Program-made: the position numbers and the translations under genes
The notes under the pieces: generated by a model
The model's database searches: none
Seen by the model: the letters and a program-made list of their open reading frames with translations, nothing else
What the model was told of the DNA's origin: nothing
In this document: in pieces, positions 32,194 to 42,370 of the stretch
Layout: each line of letters begins with the position of its first letter
Position numbering within the stretch: the stretch's first letter is position 1
Origin: an uncultured Gammaproteobacteria bacterium
Lineage (GTDB): Bacteria > Pseudomonadota > Gammaproteobacteria > Arenicellales > JAANXG01
Direction of reading: 5' to 3'
Assembly (NCBI GenBank): GCA_947258785.1
Contig: CAMYJT010000012.1
Span: 1 to 64,000 of the forward strand
DNA: 64,000 nt

Positions 32194-33210
32194 TTATCTC
32201 CAACCCGCCCGGTCCATCAGCTTGACCGCCTCGGTGTTGTGTTCGCCCAACAGCGATAGATTAATGGAGTCTGCCTTGAATTCGCCCCAGGCGGTCAATG
32301 TGGGGCTGTAGTCGACGCCGGGTTTTACCGGGTACTCGTAATTGCTCAGGGCGTAGTAGCGTTGGGCGTCATCGCTGACCAAGTACTCGAGCAATTTGAT
32401 GGCTTCCTGTTTGTGAATCGCCGACTTGATCAAACCGGCGCCGCTGATGTTGACGTGGACACCTCGGCCTCGCTGATCCGGCCAGATAATACCGATCTTT
32501 TCCGCCGACTGACGTTGCTGTTCGTCTTTTTTCGAATTCAGCATTCGCGCCAGGTAGTAGGTATTGGCGATAGCGATATCGCACTGTCCCGCAGCGGCGG
32601 CGCGAATCTGATCCCGATCGCCACCGGTCGGCGGGCGCGCGAAGTTAGTAACCAGCCCGCGTACCCACTGTTCGGTTTTTGCCTGGCCGATGGAGGCGAG
32701 CATCGACGCCACCAGCGATTGGTTATAAATGTTGTTCGAGGACCGGACACAGATCCTGCCCCGCCAGGCCGGTTCGGCAAGCTGTTCATAGGTTGTCAGG
32801 CGGGCCGGATCGACCCGGTCCTTGGCGTACATGATGGGCCGGGCACGCACCGACAATCCAATCCAGTAGTGCTCGGGATCACGATAGTTCTCGGGGACGG
32901 CCGCTTCGAGAATCGCCGAGTTCACCGGTTGCAGCAGGCCCGCGGTTTTGGCGCGATGCAGGCGCCCGGCGTCTACGGTAATCAGGACGTCGGCCGGGCT
33001 GTTCGGACCCTCGGTCTCGAGCCGCTTGAGCAAGGCGTCGGCCTTGCCTGTGACCAGGTTGACGCGGGTGCCGGTCGCGGCGCTGAATGCGTCCAACAGT
33101 GGTTTGATCAAGGCCTCTTTGCGGGCGGAATAAAGATTGACCTCGGCCGCGTGGGTCACGGAAAGACCAATCGTCGTGAAGCAGAATATGCAGGCGAACA
33201 GTATGCGCAT
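32194..33210 (-). CDS. Ferric iron ABC transporter binding protein (FbpA/FutA type)
   Basis: This 338-residue periplasmic protein has a signal peptide ending near THAAEV and an iron-binding transferrin-like fold: EVNLYSARKEALIKPLLDAF, PADVLITVDAGRLHRAKTAG, YWIGLSVRARPIMYAKDRVD, and QCDIAIANTYYLARMLNSKK. The last contains the paired tyrosines that bind ferric iron in FbpA. It is first in the two-gene unit with the permease. Two overlapping Fur-box-like motifs lie upstream, consistent with iron repression. Confidence 0.95.
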   Translation of the reverse strand: MRILFACIFCFTTIGLSVTHAAEVNLYSARKEALIKPLLDAFSAATGTRVNLVTGKADALLKRLETEGPNSPADVLITVDAGRLHRAKTAGLLQPVNSAILEAAVPENYRDPEHYWIGLSVRARPIMYAKDRVDPARLTTYEQLAEPAWRGRICVRSSNNIYNQSLVASMLASIGQAKTEQWVRGLVTNFARPPTGGDRDQIRAAAAGQCDIAIANTYYLARMLNSKKDEQQRQSAEKIGIIWPDQRGRGVHVNISGAGLIKSAIHKQEAIKLLEYLVSDDAQRYYALSNYEYPVKPGVDYSPTLTAWGEFKADSINLSLLGEHNTEAVKLMDRAGWR

Positions 33211-33283
33211 GGCGAGAAACTCCCTAATTTTTAGAATTAAATTGTGTTGTTATGGGTCAGTGTAAGTCGGTATATATGCTAAA

Positions 33284-33310
33284 TGATAATACAAATGATT
33301 CGCATTATCA
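33284..33310 (-). promoter_or_regulatory. Two overlapping putative Fur boxes upstream of the iron transporter
   Basis: TGATAATACAAATGA (33284-33298) and TGATTCGCATTATCA (33296-33310) each fit the 7-1-7 Fur pattern in part, the second very well. They overlap by three bases and lie about 75-100 bases upstream of the binding-protein start. Overlapping boxes are typical of strong Fur operators. Confidence 0.7.
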
Positions 33311-33541
33311 ATAATCCAGCCCAGCTTGGCACATTTCGCCATGCTCAGTATAGTGAGCATCCCGGTTGCAACGACCGGCAGGAAGCCCACGGCTTCCGAG
33401 CTCGGAGTGTGTCGCCACCCATCGGTGTAGCGTGAGTGGCGTCGGGAGGAGGTAACAATCAGGGGTCTGCTTGGTGGCGGTGCCACAGTTCGCACGGCCC
33501 TCTGACCGTGTTCGAACAATCTGTAATGCACAGTCGATTCA
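33311..33541. other. Intergenic region upstream of gcvT
   Basis: No gene is supported between the Fur boxes and gcvT. The region holds two short hairpins, GGAAGCC-CAC-GGCTTCC near 33390 and CGCCAC-GTGGCG arms near 33412-33445, neither followed by a T-run. I looked for the conserved cores of a glycine riboswitch and did not find them. Confidence 0.5.
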
Positions 33542-34645
33542 GTGAATCAGAAGACCGCTCTGTTTGACATTCACCGCAAGGCGGGGGCGAAACTCGTCGA
33601 GTTCGGTGGCTGGGACATGCCGCTCCATTACGGTTCGCAGATCCGGGAGCACCTAGCGGTGCGCCAGGACGCCGGCATGTTCGATGTTTCGCACATGAGC
33701 CGCGTGGATCTGCGGGGACCGGCTGTACGCCCATTTTTACGCCGCCTGCTGGCCAATAACGTCGACAAGCTGGTGTTGCCGGGCAAGGCGCTGTACAGCT
33801 GCATGCTCAATGAGCAAGGTGGTGTCATCGACGATCTGATTACCTATTACCTGGCCGACGATTGGTTCCGCCTGGTCATCAATGCTGCCACCCGGGACAC
33901 CGATTTGGTCTGGATGCGTGAACAGGCGGGTCGACTGGATGGCGTCGAACTTGCGCACCGCGCCGATTTGAGCATGATCGCGGTTCAAGGGCCGCAGGCG
34001 CGGGACAAGACCTTCGCCGCCCTGGGGGAGGCGGTCGAAGCGGCGGCGTCCCCGTTGCCCGCGTTCGTCGCCGTCGACGTGGACGGTTATTTCGTTGCGC
34101 GGACCGGGTACACCGGTGAGGACGGGTTCGAGATCGTCCTTGCCAATGAACGGGCACCGGCGGCCTGGGAAGCATTGCGCGAGACCGGTGTCGTGCCTTG
34201 CGGACTTGGCGCCCGGGACACCTTGCGGCTCGAGGCGGGCATGAATCTGTACGGATCGGATATGGACACAACCACGACGCCGCTGGAGTCGGCGCTGGGC
34301 TGGACGGTGGCCTGGGAGCCTGAGGACCGCGATTTCGTCGGCCGGGATGCCTTGGAACGGCAACGCGAGCATGGTTTGACGCGTAAACTTGTCGGACTGG
34401 TGCTGATGGATAAGGGAGTATTGAGAAGCCATCAAAGCGTCCACTGGCAGGGGTGCGGGGCGGGGGAAATCACCAGCGGCTCGTTCTCACCGACCCTGGG
34501 CCGCTCGATAGCCCTCGCGCGGGTTTCCGCGTCGCTGCAGATTGGCGACACGTGTCAGGTTCGCATCCGCGACAAATTGCTCAACGCTAAAGTGGTCAAG
34601 CATCCGTTCGTCCGCCGTGGTAAGAGCTGCTTAAACGAGATTTGA
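33542..34645 (+). CDS. gcvT: Glycine cleavage system T protein
   Basis: GcvT (aminomethyltransferase) moves the methylene group from the lipoylated H protein to tetrahydrofolate and releases ammonia. The 367-residue protein has KTALFDIHRKAGAKLVEFGG, MPLHYGSQIREHLAVRQDAG, MFDVSHMSRVDLRGPAVRPF, the folate-site TGYTGEDGFEIVL, and LGARDTLRLEAGMNLYGSDM. The start is GTG at 33542, fixed by homology because no good ribosome site is visible. It opens the gcvT-H-PA-tpx-PB run. Confidence 0.97.
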   Translation: MNQKTALFDIHRKAGAKLVEFGGWDMPLHYGSQIREHLAVRQDAGMFDVSHMSRVDLRGPAVRPFLRRLLANNVDKLVLPGKALYSCMLNEQGGVIDDLITYYLADDWFRLVINAATRDTDLVWMREQAGRLDGVELAHRADLSMIAVQGPQARDKTFAALGEAVEAAASPLPAFVAVDVDGYFVARTGYTGEDGFEIVLANERAPAAWEALRETGVVPCGLGARDTLRLEAGMNLYGSDMDTTTTPLESALGWTVAWEPEDRDFVGRDALERQREHGLTRKLVGLVLMDKGVLRSHQSVHWQGCGAGEITSGSFSPTLGRSIALARVSASLQIGDTCQVRIRDKLLNAKVVKHPFVRRGKSCLNEI

Positions 34646-34679
34646 ACGATGTGGTGGTCCTGGACCGTAGGAGACCAAG

Positions 34680-35072
34680 ATGAGCGAAATACCTGAAGCC
34701 TTGAGATACACCAAAACCCACGAGTGGGTGCGGACAATGGATGACGGACACCTGGAGGTGGGGATTACCGACCATGCGCAAGAGATGATGGGTGATATGG
34801 TGTTCGTCGAACTCCCGGATGTGGGCGATTCGGTGGTGGCGGGCCAGGACTGCGCAGTGGTCGAGTCGGTCAAAGCGGCCTCCGATGTCTACGCCCCGAT
34901 CAGCGGGGAGATCGTAGAAATCAACGACACCTTGAGAGATTCGCCGGAGTTCGTCAACCAGCACCCCTACGAAGGAGGGTGGTTGTTCCGCGTCCGTCCG
35001 ACGGAAGAGTCGGAGTTGGAAAATCTTTTGAATGCGGAGGCGTACTCCGACGTCGCGGCCGCGGAAGCCTGA
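34680..35072 (+). CDS. gcvH: Glycine cleavage system H protein
   Basis: GcvH carries the aminomethyl group on a lipoyl arm between the P, T and L proteins. The 130-residue product has [40 protein letters not shown], and the lipoylation motif [19 protein letters not shown] with the modified Lys. The C-terminus ends [10 protein letters not shown], as expected. It lies 34 bases after gcvT. The L protein (dihydrolipoamide dehydrogenase) is not in the window. Confidence 0.97.
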   Translation: MSEIPEALRYTKTHEWVRTMDDGHLEVGITDHAQEMMGDMVFVELPDVGDSVVAGQDCAVVESVKAASDVYAPISGEIVEINDTLRDSPEFVNQHPYEGGWLFRVRPTEESELENLLNAEAYSDVAAAEA

Positions 35073-35157
35073 GTTGTACGTCCGGCGCAACAGGTACCCG
35101 GCCAATCGCATCCGCATGCACTCAGCCCTCAACCCCCCCACCCCAGGGTCATAGCTC

Positions 35158-36558
35158 ATGCCATTTATTCCACACACCAAACAAGACGTCGAAGCCATGC
35201 TCGGTGCCATCGGCGTCGACTCGATCGACGACCTGTTCGACGAAGTTCCGCGATCGCTGCGTGGCTGTGAACTTACCAATGTCCCTGCAGGTATGAATGA
35301 GATGCAGGTCGGACGATTGATGCAGGAACGGGCGGCGCAGGACGGGATTTACACCAACTTTATCGGCGGCGGCGCCTACGAGCACCACATCCCGGCGGCG
35401 GTCTGGGAGCTGACTACCCGCGGTGAGTTTTATTCGGCGTACACTCCGTACCAGGCGGAGGCCAGCCAGGGAACCTTGCAGCTGTTGTACGAATTCCAAT
35501 CCATGATTGCGGCGTTGACCGGTATGGAGGTGGCCAACGCTTCGTTGTACGACGGTGCGTCGTCGCTCGCGGAAGCGGTGCTGGCGGTGGTGCGGGCGGC
35601 CAAGAAATCGAACAGAATTCTGATGCCGCGTACGGTCAGTCCCATCTACCGGAAGGTGGTTCAAACTATCGTCAAACATCAAAATATCGAGATTATCGAA
35701 GTGCCGTTTACGGACTCCGGCGGGCGCATCACGGTCGATAGTCTGACGCAGTGTCCGGTGGACGGCGTGGCGGCGCTGGTCGTGCCACAGCCGAACTACT
35801 TCGGCGTGCTCGAGGACGGTGACGCGCTCACCGACTGGGCCCATGAGCGTGGTCTGCGGGTGATCGGACTGGTTAATCCTACCGCGCTGGCGCTGCTCAA
35901 ACCACCGGGTGATTGGGGTGCGCAGGGGGCAGATATTGCCGTCGGCGAGGGACAGCCTCTGGGGGTGCCGCTGTCATCGGGCGGTCCTTACTTTGGTTTC
36001 ATGTGCGCGAAGCAGAAACTGGTGCGCCAGATGCCGGGCCGTATCGTCGGCAAGACCGTGGACGCCCGGGGGATTCCGGGTTTTACACTTACGCTGCAAG
36101 CGCGCGAACAACACATACGGCGTTCGAAGGCGACGTCCAACATCTGCACGAACCAGGGCTTAATGGTCACGGCGGCCACCATATACATGGCGCTCCTGGG
36201 TCCGACCGGCCTGCGCCGGGTGGCGGCGCAGTGCCATCACAACGCACGCCGTCTGCTGAACTTGTTGGGCGATGTAAGTGGCGTCGAGCGAGTGTTTGAC
36301 CGTCCGTTTTTTCACGAGGGCGTGCTCAGGCTGCCGCAGGCGGTGGCCGGGGTGTTGCGGGCGCTGGAGGCGCAAGGCATCGCCGGCGGGATCGATCTGT
36401 CTCACGATTATCCGGAGCTGGGCGATGCCGTTCTGGTGTGTGCCACCGACACACGAACCGACGCGGAAATGGACGTCTATGCCGAGCACCTGGATCGTAT
36501 ATTATCGAGGCGGCGCCTGGACCCGCCCTGTGCGCAAAAATTAGCCGGCAATGAATAA
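35158..36558 (+). CDS. gcvPA: Glycine dehydrogenase (decarboxylating) subunit 1
   Basis: This 466-residue protein is the N-terminal half of the P protein, encoded separately as in many bacteria. It has [80 protein letters not shown], and [15 protein letters not shown]. With GcvPB it forms the PLP enzyme that decarboxylates glycine and loads the H protein. Its partner gene lies downstream beyond tpx. Confidence 0.97.
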   Translation: MPFIPHTKQDVEAMLGAIGVDSIDDLFDEVPRSLRGCELTNVPAGMNEMQVGRLMQERAAQDGIYTNFIGGGAYEHHIPAAVWELTTRGEFYSAYTPYQAEASQGTLQLLYEFQSMIAALTGMEVANASLYDGASSLAEAVLAVVRAAKKSNRILMPRTVSPIYRKVVQTIVKHQNIEIIEVPFTDSGGRITVDSLTQCPVDGVAALVVPQPNYFGVLEDGDALTDWAHERGLRVIGLVNPTALALLKPPGDWGAQGADIAVGEGQPLGVPLSSGGPYFGFMCAKQKLVRQMPGRIVGKTVDARGIPGFTLTLQAREQHIRRSKATSNICTNQGLMVTAATIYMALLGPTGLRRVAAQCHHNARRLLNLLGDVSGVERVFDRPFFHEGVLRLPQAVAGVLRALEAQGIAGGIDLSHDYPELGDAVLVCATDTRTDAEMDVYAEHLDRILSRRRLDPPCAQKLAGNE

Positions 36559-36609
36559 ACGGTCCGTCCCATTGTTTAACTCGCAACTATCACATGACTG
36601 GAGGAACTG

Positions 36610-37110
36610 ATGGCGCAAATCACCCTGCAAGGCAATCCATGCAACACCAATGGCGAGCTTCCCGCGATGGGGGCTGCCGCACCGGATTTCACGCTGGTGA
36701 ATGTTGACCTCAAGGACGTATCACTGGCCGACTTCACGGGCAAGAAAAAACTGCTGAACATAGTGCCGAGCCTGGACACCCCGGTATGCGCGACGTCCAC
36801 GAAACGGTTCAACGACGACGCAAAGGGGCGCGACGACATAGTGATGTTGATTGTTTCCGCCGACCTGCCGTTTGCCATGAAACGGTTCTGTGGTGTTGAA
36901 AACACCGATGCTGTAACCGCCCTGTCCATGATGCGGTCCCGGAATTTCGCAAAAGACTATGGCGTGCTGATTCAGGACGGTCCTTTGGCCGGTATCACCG
37001 CGCGGGCCGTTGTTGTGCTCGACGCTAGCGACCGGGTTGTCTACACCGAATTGGTGCCGGAGATCGCTCAGGAGCCTGATTACGACAAAGCCTTGCAGGC
37101 GTTGGCTTAG
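36610..37110 (+). CDS. tpx: Thiol peroxidase Tpx
   Basis: Tpx is an atypical 2-Cys peroxiredoxin reducing lipid and other hydroperoxides with thioredoxin. The 166-residue protein has [20 protein letters not shown], the peroxidatic Cys60 in [17 protein letters not shown], and the resolving Cys94 in [23 protein letters not shown] lies upstream of the ATG. It sits between gcvPA and gcvPB, nine bases before the latter, so it is almost certainly co-transcribed with the glycine cleavage genes, which is unusual. Confidence 0.96.
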   Translation: MAQITLQGNPCNTNGELPAMGAAAPDFTLVNVDLKDVSLADFTGKKKLLNIVPSLDTPVCATSTKRFNDDAKGRDDIVMLIVSADLPFAMKRFCGVENTDAVTALSMMRSRNFAKDYGVLIQDGPLAGITARAVVVLDASDRVVYTELVPEIAQEPDYDKALQALA

Positions 37111-37119
37111 AAGAACGCA

Positions 37120-38565
37120 ATGTTGATCTTTGACCAATCCGTACCAGATCGAGTCAATCCATCCCAAGCACCTGCGGTTGACGCGGACGTGTCCGACATA
37201 CCGACCGCACATCTTCGGGACCAGCCGCCGCAGTTGCCCGAAGTGTCGGAACTGCAGACCGTCAGGCACTACACTCGATTGTCTCAGAAGAACTTTTCCA
37301 TCGACACCCATCTGTACCCGCTGGGTTCGTGCACCATGAAGTACAATCCGCGGGCGTGCAACAAGTACGCGATGCTGCCCCAGTTTTTAATGCGGCATCC
37401 CTTGTCTGCGGTCTCCACGGGCCAGGGATTTCTAAAGTGTTTGTATGAGCTGCAGGAAATCCTCAAGGACGTCACCGGTATGGCCGGAGTTTCGCTGACA
37501 CCCCTGGCCGGGGCGCAGGGCGAGTTCGCCGGCGTGGCGATGATTCGCGCCTACCACGATGCGCGCAACGACCAGCGGACCGAGATTCTGGTTCCCGATG
37601 CCGCCCACGGCACCAATCCCGCCACCGCTACGATGTGTGGATACCAAGTCAGGGAAATACCAACGGATGCCTCCGGAGATGTGGATCTGGAGGCGTTGCG
37701 GAGTTTCGTCGGTCCGCAGACCGCTGGACTCATGTTGACCAATCCTTCGACTCTGGGCGTGTTCGAACGTACGATTGAGGACATTGCCCATCTCGTTCAC
37801 AGTGCCGGTGGCCTGTTGTATTTCGATGGCGCCAACCTCAATGCCATCGTCGGTAAAGTCAAGCCGGGCGACATGGGCTTCGACGTCATCCACATGAATC
37901 TGCACAAGACGTTCTCAACCCCCCATGGTGGTGGAGGCCCCGGGGCCGGGCCGGTGGGTGTCAACGACCGCTTGCTGCCCTACCTGCCAGTCCCCATCGT
38001 TGGTGAAAACAACGGTGATTACGTTTGGTTGACGGAGTACGAGCTTCCGCAATCCATTGGACGCCTGTCTGCCCACATGGGCAACGCAGGAGTGTTGCTG
38101 CGCGCATACATCTATGCCCGCTTGTTGGGGCGGGACGGTCTCCTGCGCGTCGCCGAGTACGCCACGCTGAACGCCAATTACTTGGCCAAGCGCTTACACG
38201 ACCATGGGGTCGAATTGGCGTATCCCGATCGCCGCGCCGCCCATGAGTTCATAGTCACACTTAAAAAGCTCAAAGACGAAACCACGGTGATTGCTATGGA
38301 TGTGGCCAAACGTCTGCTGGACAAGGGATATCATGCGCCAACGGTGTATTTTCCGCTGCTGGTGCCCGAGTGTTTTCTGATCGAACCCACCGAAACCGAG
38401 ACCAAACATGAGTTGGATGGATTCGTGGATGCGGTGGTCGAGATATTCAAGGAGGCGCACAGCGACCCCGAGTTGGTGAAAACAGCGCCCCACACCACGC
38501 CCGTCGGGCGGCTGGACGAGGTGAAGGCAGCCCGGGAATTGGATCTCACTTGGAAGCCGGTTTAA
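37120..38565 (+). CDS. gcvPB: Glycine dehydrogenase (decarboxylating) subunit 2
   Basis: The 481-residue protein is the C-terminal, PLP-binding half of the P protein. It has [80 protein letters not shown], and the PLP-lysine motif [20 protein letters not shown]. It completes the split P protein with GcvPA. It is followed by about 120 bases with a small hairpin (TGGCC-GCTA-GGCCA near 38572) lacking a T-run. Confidence 0.97.
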   Translation: MLIFDQSVPDRVNPSQAPAVDADVSDIPTAHLRDQPPQLPEVSELQTVRHYTRLSQKNFSIDTHLYPLGSCTMKYNPRACNKYAMLPQFLMRHPLSAVSTGQGFLKCLYELQEILKDVTGMAGVSLTPLAGAQGEFAGVAMIRAYHDARNDQRTEILVPDAAHGTNPATATMCGYQVREIPTDASGDVDLEALRSFVGPQTAGLMLTNPSTLGVFERTIEDIAHLVHSAGGLLYFDGANLNAIVGKVKPGDMGFDVIHMNLHKTFSTPHGGGGPGAGPVGVNDRLLPYLPVPIVGENNGDYVWLTEYELPQSIGRLSAHMGNAGVLLRAYIYARLLGRDGLLRVAEYATLNANYLAKRLHDHGVELAYPDRRAAHEFIVTLKKLKDETTVIAMDVAKRLLDKGYHAPTVYFPLLVPECFLIEPTETETKHELDGFVDAVVEIFKEAHSDPELVKTAPHTTPVGRLDEVKAARELDLTWKPV

Positions 38566-38686
38566 TTACACTGGCCGCTAGGCCAACCGTGCGCGTGAAA
38601 GCCTGGATCGAGTTTTCTCAAACCGGCTGACAGTGCGAATGCGATTTGTACACGATATTGATAGATTCTGACGCTCGATTCGAATT

Positions 38687-39622
38687 ATGGCTACATTGAT
38701 TTGTGGATCTCTGGCGTACGACAACATCATGGTGTTCCAGGATCGGTTCAAGAACCATATACTTCCGGAGCAGGTTCACATCCTGAACGTTTGTTTTCTG
38801 GTCCCGGACATGCGGCGGGAGTTTGGGGGTTGCGCGGGCAACATCGCCTACAACTTGAAGTTGCTGGGTGGTGATCCACTGCCGATGGGGACGGTGGGGG
38901 GTGACTTCGGGCCCTACGCCGATTGGCTGCGGCAGCACGGTATTCCGCTCACCCACATCACTCGCATCGAGAACACCTATACGGCACAGGCCTACATCAC
39001 CACGGACATGGACGATAATCAAATCACCGCGTTCCATCCCGGCGCAATGAACGATGCCCACAGCAACGGGGTAGGCGACGCGATTAATGTGGAACTCGGC
39101 ATCGTGTCTCCGGATGGACAACAAGGTATGATCGAACATGCGCAACAGTTCGCGGAGGCCGATATCCCTTTCGTGTTTGATCCTGGCCAGGGCCTGTCGA
39201 TGTTTGACGGTGAGCAACTGCAAACCTTCGTCGATCAGGCCAGTTACCTTACCGTCAACGACTACGAGAGCCAGTTACTGCGGCAGCGCACCGGTTTGTC
39301 TCTACAGCAGGTAGCGGAGCGCGTGAAAGTTTTGATTGTCACCAAGGGTGCTGAAGGCTCCGAGATCTATACCGGCGGGAAGAAGATCAGTGTCAACGCA
39401 GCTGAGGCCGTCAGCACTGTCGACCCGACTGGATGCGGCGACGCTTACCGGGCCGGACTGCTGTTTGGAATCGCCCGGAACATGGATTGGCAAACCATCG
39501 GCCACATCGCCTCGTTGATGGGGGCAATAAAAATTGAACATCACGGCACGCAAAATCACAAATTCACGCTGGACGAATTCAGTCAACGCTTTGAGCGCAG
39601 TTTCGGTTATGACTTCGCTTGA
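38687..39622 (+). CDS. PfkB-family carbohydrate/nucleoside kinase
   Basis: The 311-residue protein belongs to the ribokinase/PfkB superfamily. The N-terminal signature region is FGGCAGNIAYNLKLLGGDPL, followed by MGTVGGDFGPYADWLRQHGI. The C-terminal signature is STVDPTGCGDAYRAGLLFGI with the catalytic Asp of the GCGD motif. The divergent N-terminus LICGSLAYDNIMVFQDRF resembles adenosine-kinase-like proteins of proteobacteria. It would phosphorylate a sugar or nucleoside with ATP, but the substrate is not evident. It stands alone between gcvPB and a VOC protein gene. Confidence 0.9.
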   Translation: MATLICGSLAYDNIMVFQDRFKNHILPEQVHILNVCFLVPDMRREFGGCAGNIAYNLKLLGGDPLPMGTVGGDFGPYADWLRQHGIPLTHITRIENTYTAQAYITTDMDDNQITAFHPGAMNDAHSNGVGDAINVELGIVSPDGQQGMIEHAQQFAEADIPFVFDPGQGLSMFDGEQLQTFVDQASYLTVNDYESQLLRQRTGLSLQQVAERVKVLIVTKGAEGSEIYTGGKKISVNAAEAVSTVDPTGCGDAYRAGLLFGIARNMDWQTIGHIASLMGAIKIEHHGTQNHKFTLDEFSQRFERSFGYDFA

Positions 39623-39716
39623 TGGCAGACGGACTTAGGATCCAGGCATTGAAAAACGGGTACACTTTGCTATGGTGTCCGTTGTAGCCACTAACAATTG
39701 ATTACGGGTTGAATTC

Positions 39717-40100
39717 ATGAGAAAGGTAACGGGTATCGGTGGTATCTTCTTCAAAGCGCAAAATCCCGAGCAGCTTAAGACCTGGTATCGAGACCACTTA
39801 GGTATCGAATGCACCAGCGAATCCGGTGCTATTTTCGAGTGGCGTGACACCGACGATCCCGAAAAGACCGAGTACACGGTATGGGATCCGTTCCCCCGGG
39901 ACACCGATTACTTCAAGCCGAGCGACGCCTCGTTCATGATCAATTACCGGGTGCAGGATATTCAGGCGCTCATCAAGGAACTCCGCAAGGCGGGTCTGCA
40001 GGTGTCCGGGCCCAAGGAACTCACGGAGGGAGTATTTGCCTGGGTCATGGATCCGGAGGGCAACAAAATCGAATTGTGGGAGCCGGTCGCAGGCACCTGA
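39717..40100 (+). CDS. VOC/glyoxalase superfamily protein
   Basis: The 127-residue protein has the paired beta-alpha-beta-beta-beta layout of the VOC fold: GIGGIFFKAQNPEQLKTWYR, HLGIECTSESGAIFEW, FMINYRVQDIQALIKEL and FAWVMDPEGNKIELWEP. The final Glu in IELWEP is a usual metal ligand. The first-strand His that many glyoxalases use is absent (GGIFF), so metal binding or glyoxalase I activity is doubtful. Function unknown; small-molecule binding or detoxification is typical of the family. Confidence 0.85.
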   Translation: MRKVTGIGGIFFKAQNPEQLKTWYRDHLGIECTSESGAIFEWRDTDDPEKTEYTVWDPFPRDTDYFKPSDASFMINYRVQDIQALIKELRKAGLQVSGPKELTEGVFAWVMDPEGNKIELWEPVAGT

Positions 40101-40267
40101 ACCCCTGGGGCACCCATCCGCCTGAACCGCACTACAGACCCCGTCGCCGGCTCGGGCCGGACCGGTTGATCTGGTCGACCCGGATTGATAGGAGTCGGCG
40201 GTTGGTTTAGGCTACACACGAGCGGCCGCAGAGCCGATCAAGCCGAACCAGAAGGATGGAGACGTTT

Positions 40268-42310
40268 ATGTCCGCCTATACCACCACAGATATCCGTAAC
40301 ATCGCACTCGTTGGTCATGCCGGGTCGGGAAAAACATCTTTGACCGAGGCATTGCTTCACAAGGCGGGCGCGATCGGCAGCACCGGCAGCGTCGAGAGGG
40401 GCAGCACGGTGTCCGATTTCGATCCGCTCGAGCGCAAGCATCAGTACTCCCAACGGTCGGCACTGGTGAATCTCGACTTTGGAAGCACCCACATCAACCT
40501 CATTGACACCCCCGGTTATCCGGATTTCCTGGGACAGACGTTGAGTGCCCTGCCCGCGGTTGAAACCGTGGCGGTTGTGGTCAACGCCCAGACCGGGGTA
40601 GAGATACTGACCAGACGGCTCATGGATTGGGCCGGTGAACAAAATCTGTGCCGGATGATCATCGTCAACAAGATCGATGCTGATGGGGTGAATCTCGAGG
40701 CGGTACTAAATTCAATTCAGGACGCGTTCGGCAAGGAATGTCTGGCCATCAATCTGCCGGCCGGTAACGCGAGCAAGGTGGTGGATTGTTTTTTCAGCCC
40801 GTCCGGAACCGCGGACTTCTCTTCGGTCACCGATGCACACACGGCGGTGGTCGATCAGACTGTCGAGGTCGATGAAGAATTGATGACCACCTATCTGGAA
40901 CAGGGCGAAGTCGCCCCCGAGCAACTGCACGATCCATTCGAAAAGGCGCTGCGGGAGGGCCATTTGGTGCCGGTTTGCTTCGTGTCCGCCAAGATCGACA
41001 CCGGTGTACAGGAGTTATTGGAGATAATAGATAAATTGATGCCCAATCCGACCGAGGGCAACCCCCCGCCGCTGATCAAAGCCAATGGTGGCAAGGAGAC
41101 GCCGGTCGAGGTCAGGCCTGATCCCGACGCCCATGTGATCGGCCACATATTCAAAATCAGCTTCGACCCATACGTTGGGAAACTCGGCATGTTCCGGGTT
41201 CATCAGGGCACGGTGACCAAAGACAGCGAGTTGTTCGTTGACGACGGCCGCAAGGCATTCAAGGTGGGCCACCTGTTCAAAATGCAGGGCAAGCAGAACG
41301 ACGAAGTGGACGCGTGTATACCTGGTGATATCTGTGCGGTCGCCAAGGTCAACGAGCTGAAGCTCGACGGTATGCTGCACAACTTCCACGACGAAGACGA
41401 CGTACAGCTCAAACCACCGCACTATCCCATGCCGCTGGCCGGGCTCGCGGTATTTGCCGAACGACGCGGCGACGAACAAAAGCTGTCGGAGGCTATGGAG
41501 AAACTGGCCGAGGAAGATCCCTGTATCCGGATTGAACGTGATGCGTCGGCCAACGAAACCGTGATGCGCGGGCTGGGCGATCTGCATCTGCGAACCGCTA
41601 TCGAGCGTATGGAGGAAATCTACAACGTAGCGGTCAAGACCCGTCCGCCTACGGTACCCTATCGGGAAACCATTACAAAACGGGCGGAGGGTCATCACCG
41701 GCACAAAAAACAAACCGGCGGTGCTGGACAGTTTGGCGAGGTCTATTTGAAAGTGGAGCCCTTGGAGCGCGGCAGTGGTTTCGAATTTGCAAACAATATC
41801 GTTGGCGGGGTAATTCCCTCGCAATTCGTTCCGTCGGTCGAGAAGGGTGTGCGGCAGGTTCTGGAGTCGGGCGCGATCGCGGGCTTCCCGTTGCAGGACG
41901 TCCGGGTCAGCGTTTACGACGGCAAATTTCATTCGGTTGACTCCAATGAGATCTCTTTTATCACCGCCGGACGCAAGGCGTTTCTGGATGCCATTGGCAA
42001 GGCCAGGCCCATCGTACTGGAGCCCATCGTCAACGTTGAAATCACCATTCCCAACGACAATATGGGCGACATCACGGGTGACTTGTCCTCGCGCCGTGGG
42101 CGAGTCTCCAGCACCGATGTGTCGTCGAACGGCCTGACCACCGTAATCGGGCAAGTGCCGCTGGCCGAGTTGGGTGACTACCAGTCGCGTCTCAAATCGA
42201 TGACCGGCGGCGAGGGCTCGTTTACGATGGAATTCAGTCATTACGACCCCATGCCCGCCAACTTCCAGAAGGATTTGGTGAGCAAGCACCAAAACAAGGA
42301 CAACCAATAA
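40268..42310 (+). CDS. Elongation factor G-like GTPase (EF-G2 type)
   Basis: The 680-residue product has all five EF-G domains. G-domain motifs are GHAGSGKTSLTEALLHKAGA (P-loop), INLIDTPGYPDF (G3) and IVNKIDADG (G4). Domain IV has HHRHKKQTGGAGQFGEVYLK, and domain V has EPIVNVEITIPNDNMGDITG. The switch I region and the His-rich domain IV loop resemble EF-G-like proteins of the second type rather than canonical FusA, which is usually encoded with rpsL, rpsG and tufA; none is present here. GGAG six bases upstream supports ATG 40268 over 40256. Its role may be in ribosome rescue or stress translation. Confidence 0.9.
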   Translation: MSAYTTTDIRNIALVGHAGSGKTSLTEALLHKAGAIGSTGSVERGSTVSDFDPLERKHQYSQRSALVNLDFGSTHINLIDTPGYPDFLGQTLSALPAVETVAVVVNAQTGVEILTRRLMDWAGEQNLCRMIIVNKIDADGVNLEAVLNSIQDAFGKECLAINLPAGNASKVVDCFFSPSGTADFSSVTDAHTAVVDQTVEVDEELMTTYLEQGEVAPEQLHDPFEKALREGHLVPVCFVSAKIDTGVQELLEIIDKLMPNPTEGNPPPLIKANGGKETPVEVRPDPDAHVIGHIFKISFDPYVGKLGMFRVHQGTVTKDSELFVDDGRKAFKVGHLFKMQGKQNDEVDACIPGDICAVAKVNELKLDGMLHNFHDEDDVQLKPPHYPMPLAGLAVFAERRGDEQKLSEAMEKLAEEDPCIRIERDASANETVMRGLGDLHLRTAIERMEEIYNVAVKTRPPTVPYRETITKRAEGHHRHKKQTGGAGQFGEVYLKVEPLERGSGFEFANNIVGGVIPSQFVPSVEKGVRQVLESGAIAGFPLQDVRVSVYDGKFHSVDSNEISFITAGRKAFLDAIGKARPIVLEPIVNVEITIPNDNMGDITGDLSSRRGRVSSTDVSSNGLTTVIGQVPLAELGDYQSRLKSMTGGEGSFTMEFSHYDPMPANFQKDLVSKHQNKDNQ

Positions 42311-42370
42311 CTCTTTGACTGACCGATTGTCGTTCGCGGCGGTCCGGTCTGGGTCCGAGGCGGCGGAGCG

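Noticed and set aside
33311..33541. Glycine riboswitch upstream of gcvT
   Set aside because: Hairpins are present, but the conserved paired cores of the glycine aptamer were not found, and no terminator or sequestering stem precedes the start.
35158..38565. Broken glycine dehydrogenase gene
   Set aside because: GcvPA and GcvPB are natural separate subunits with complete ends, so the split is normal; only the tpx insertion between them is unusual.
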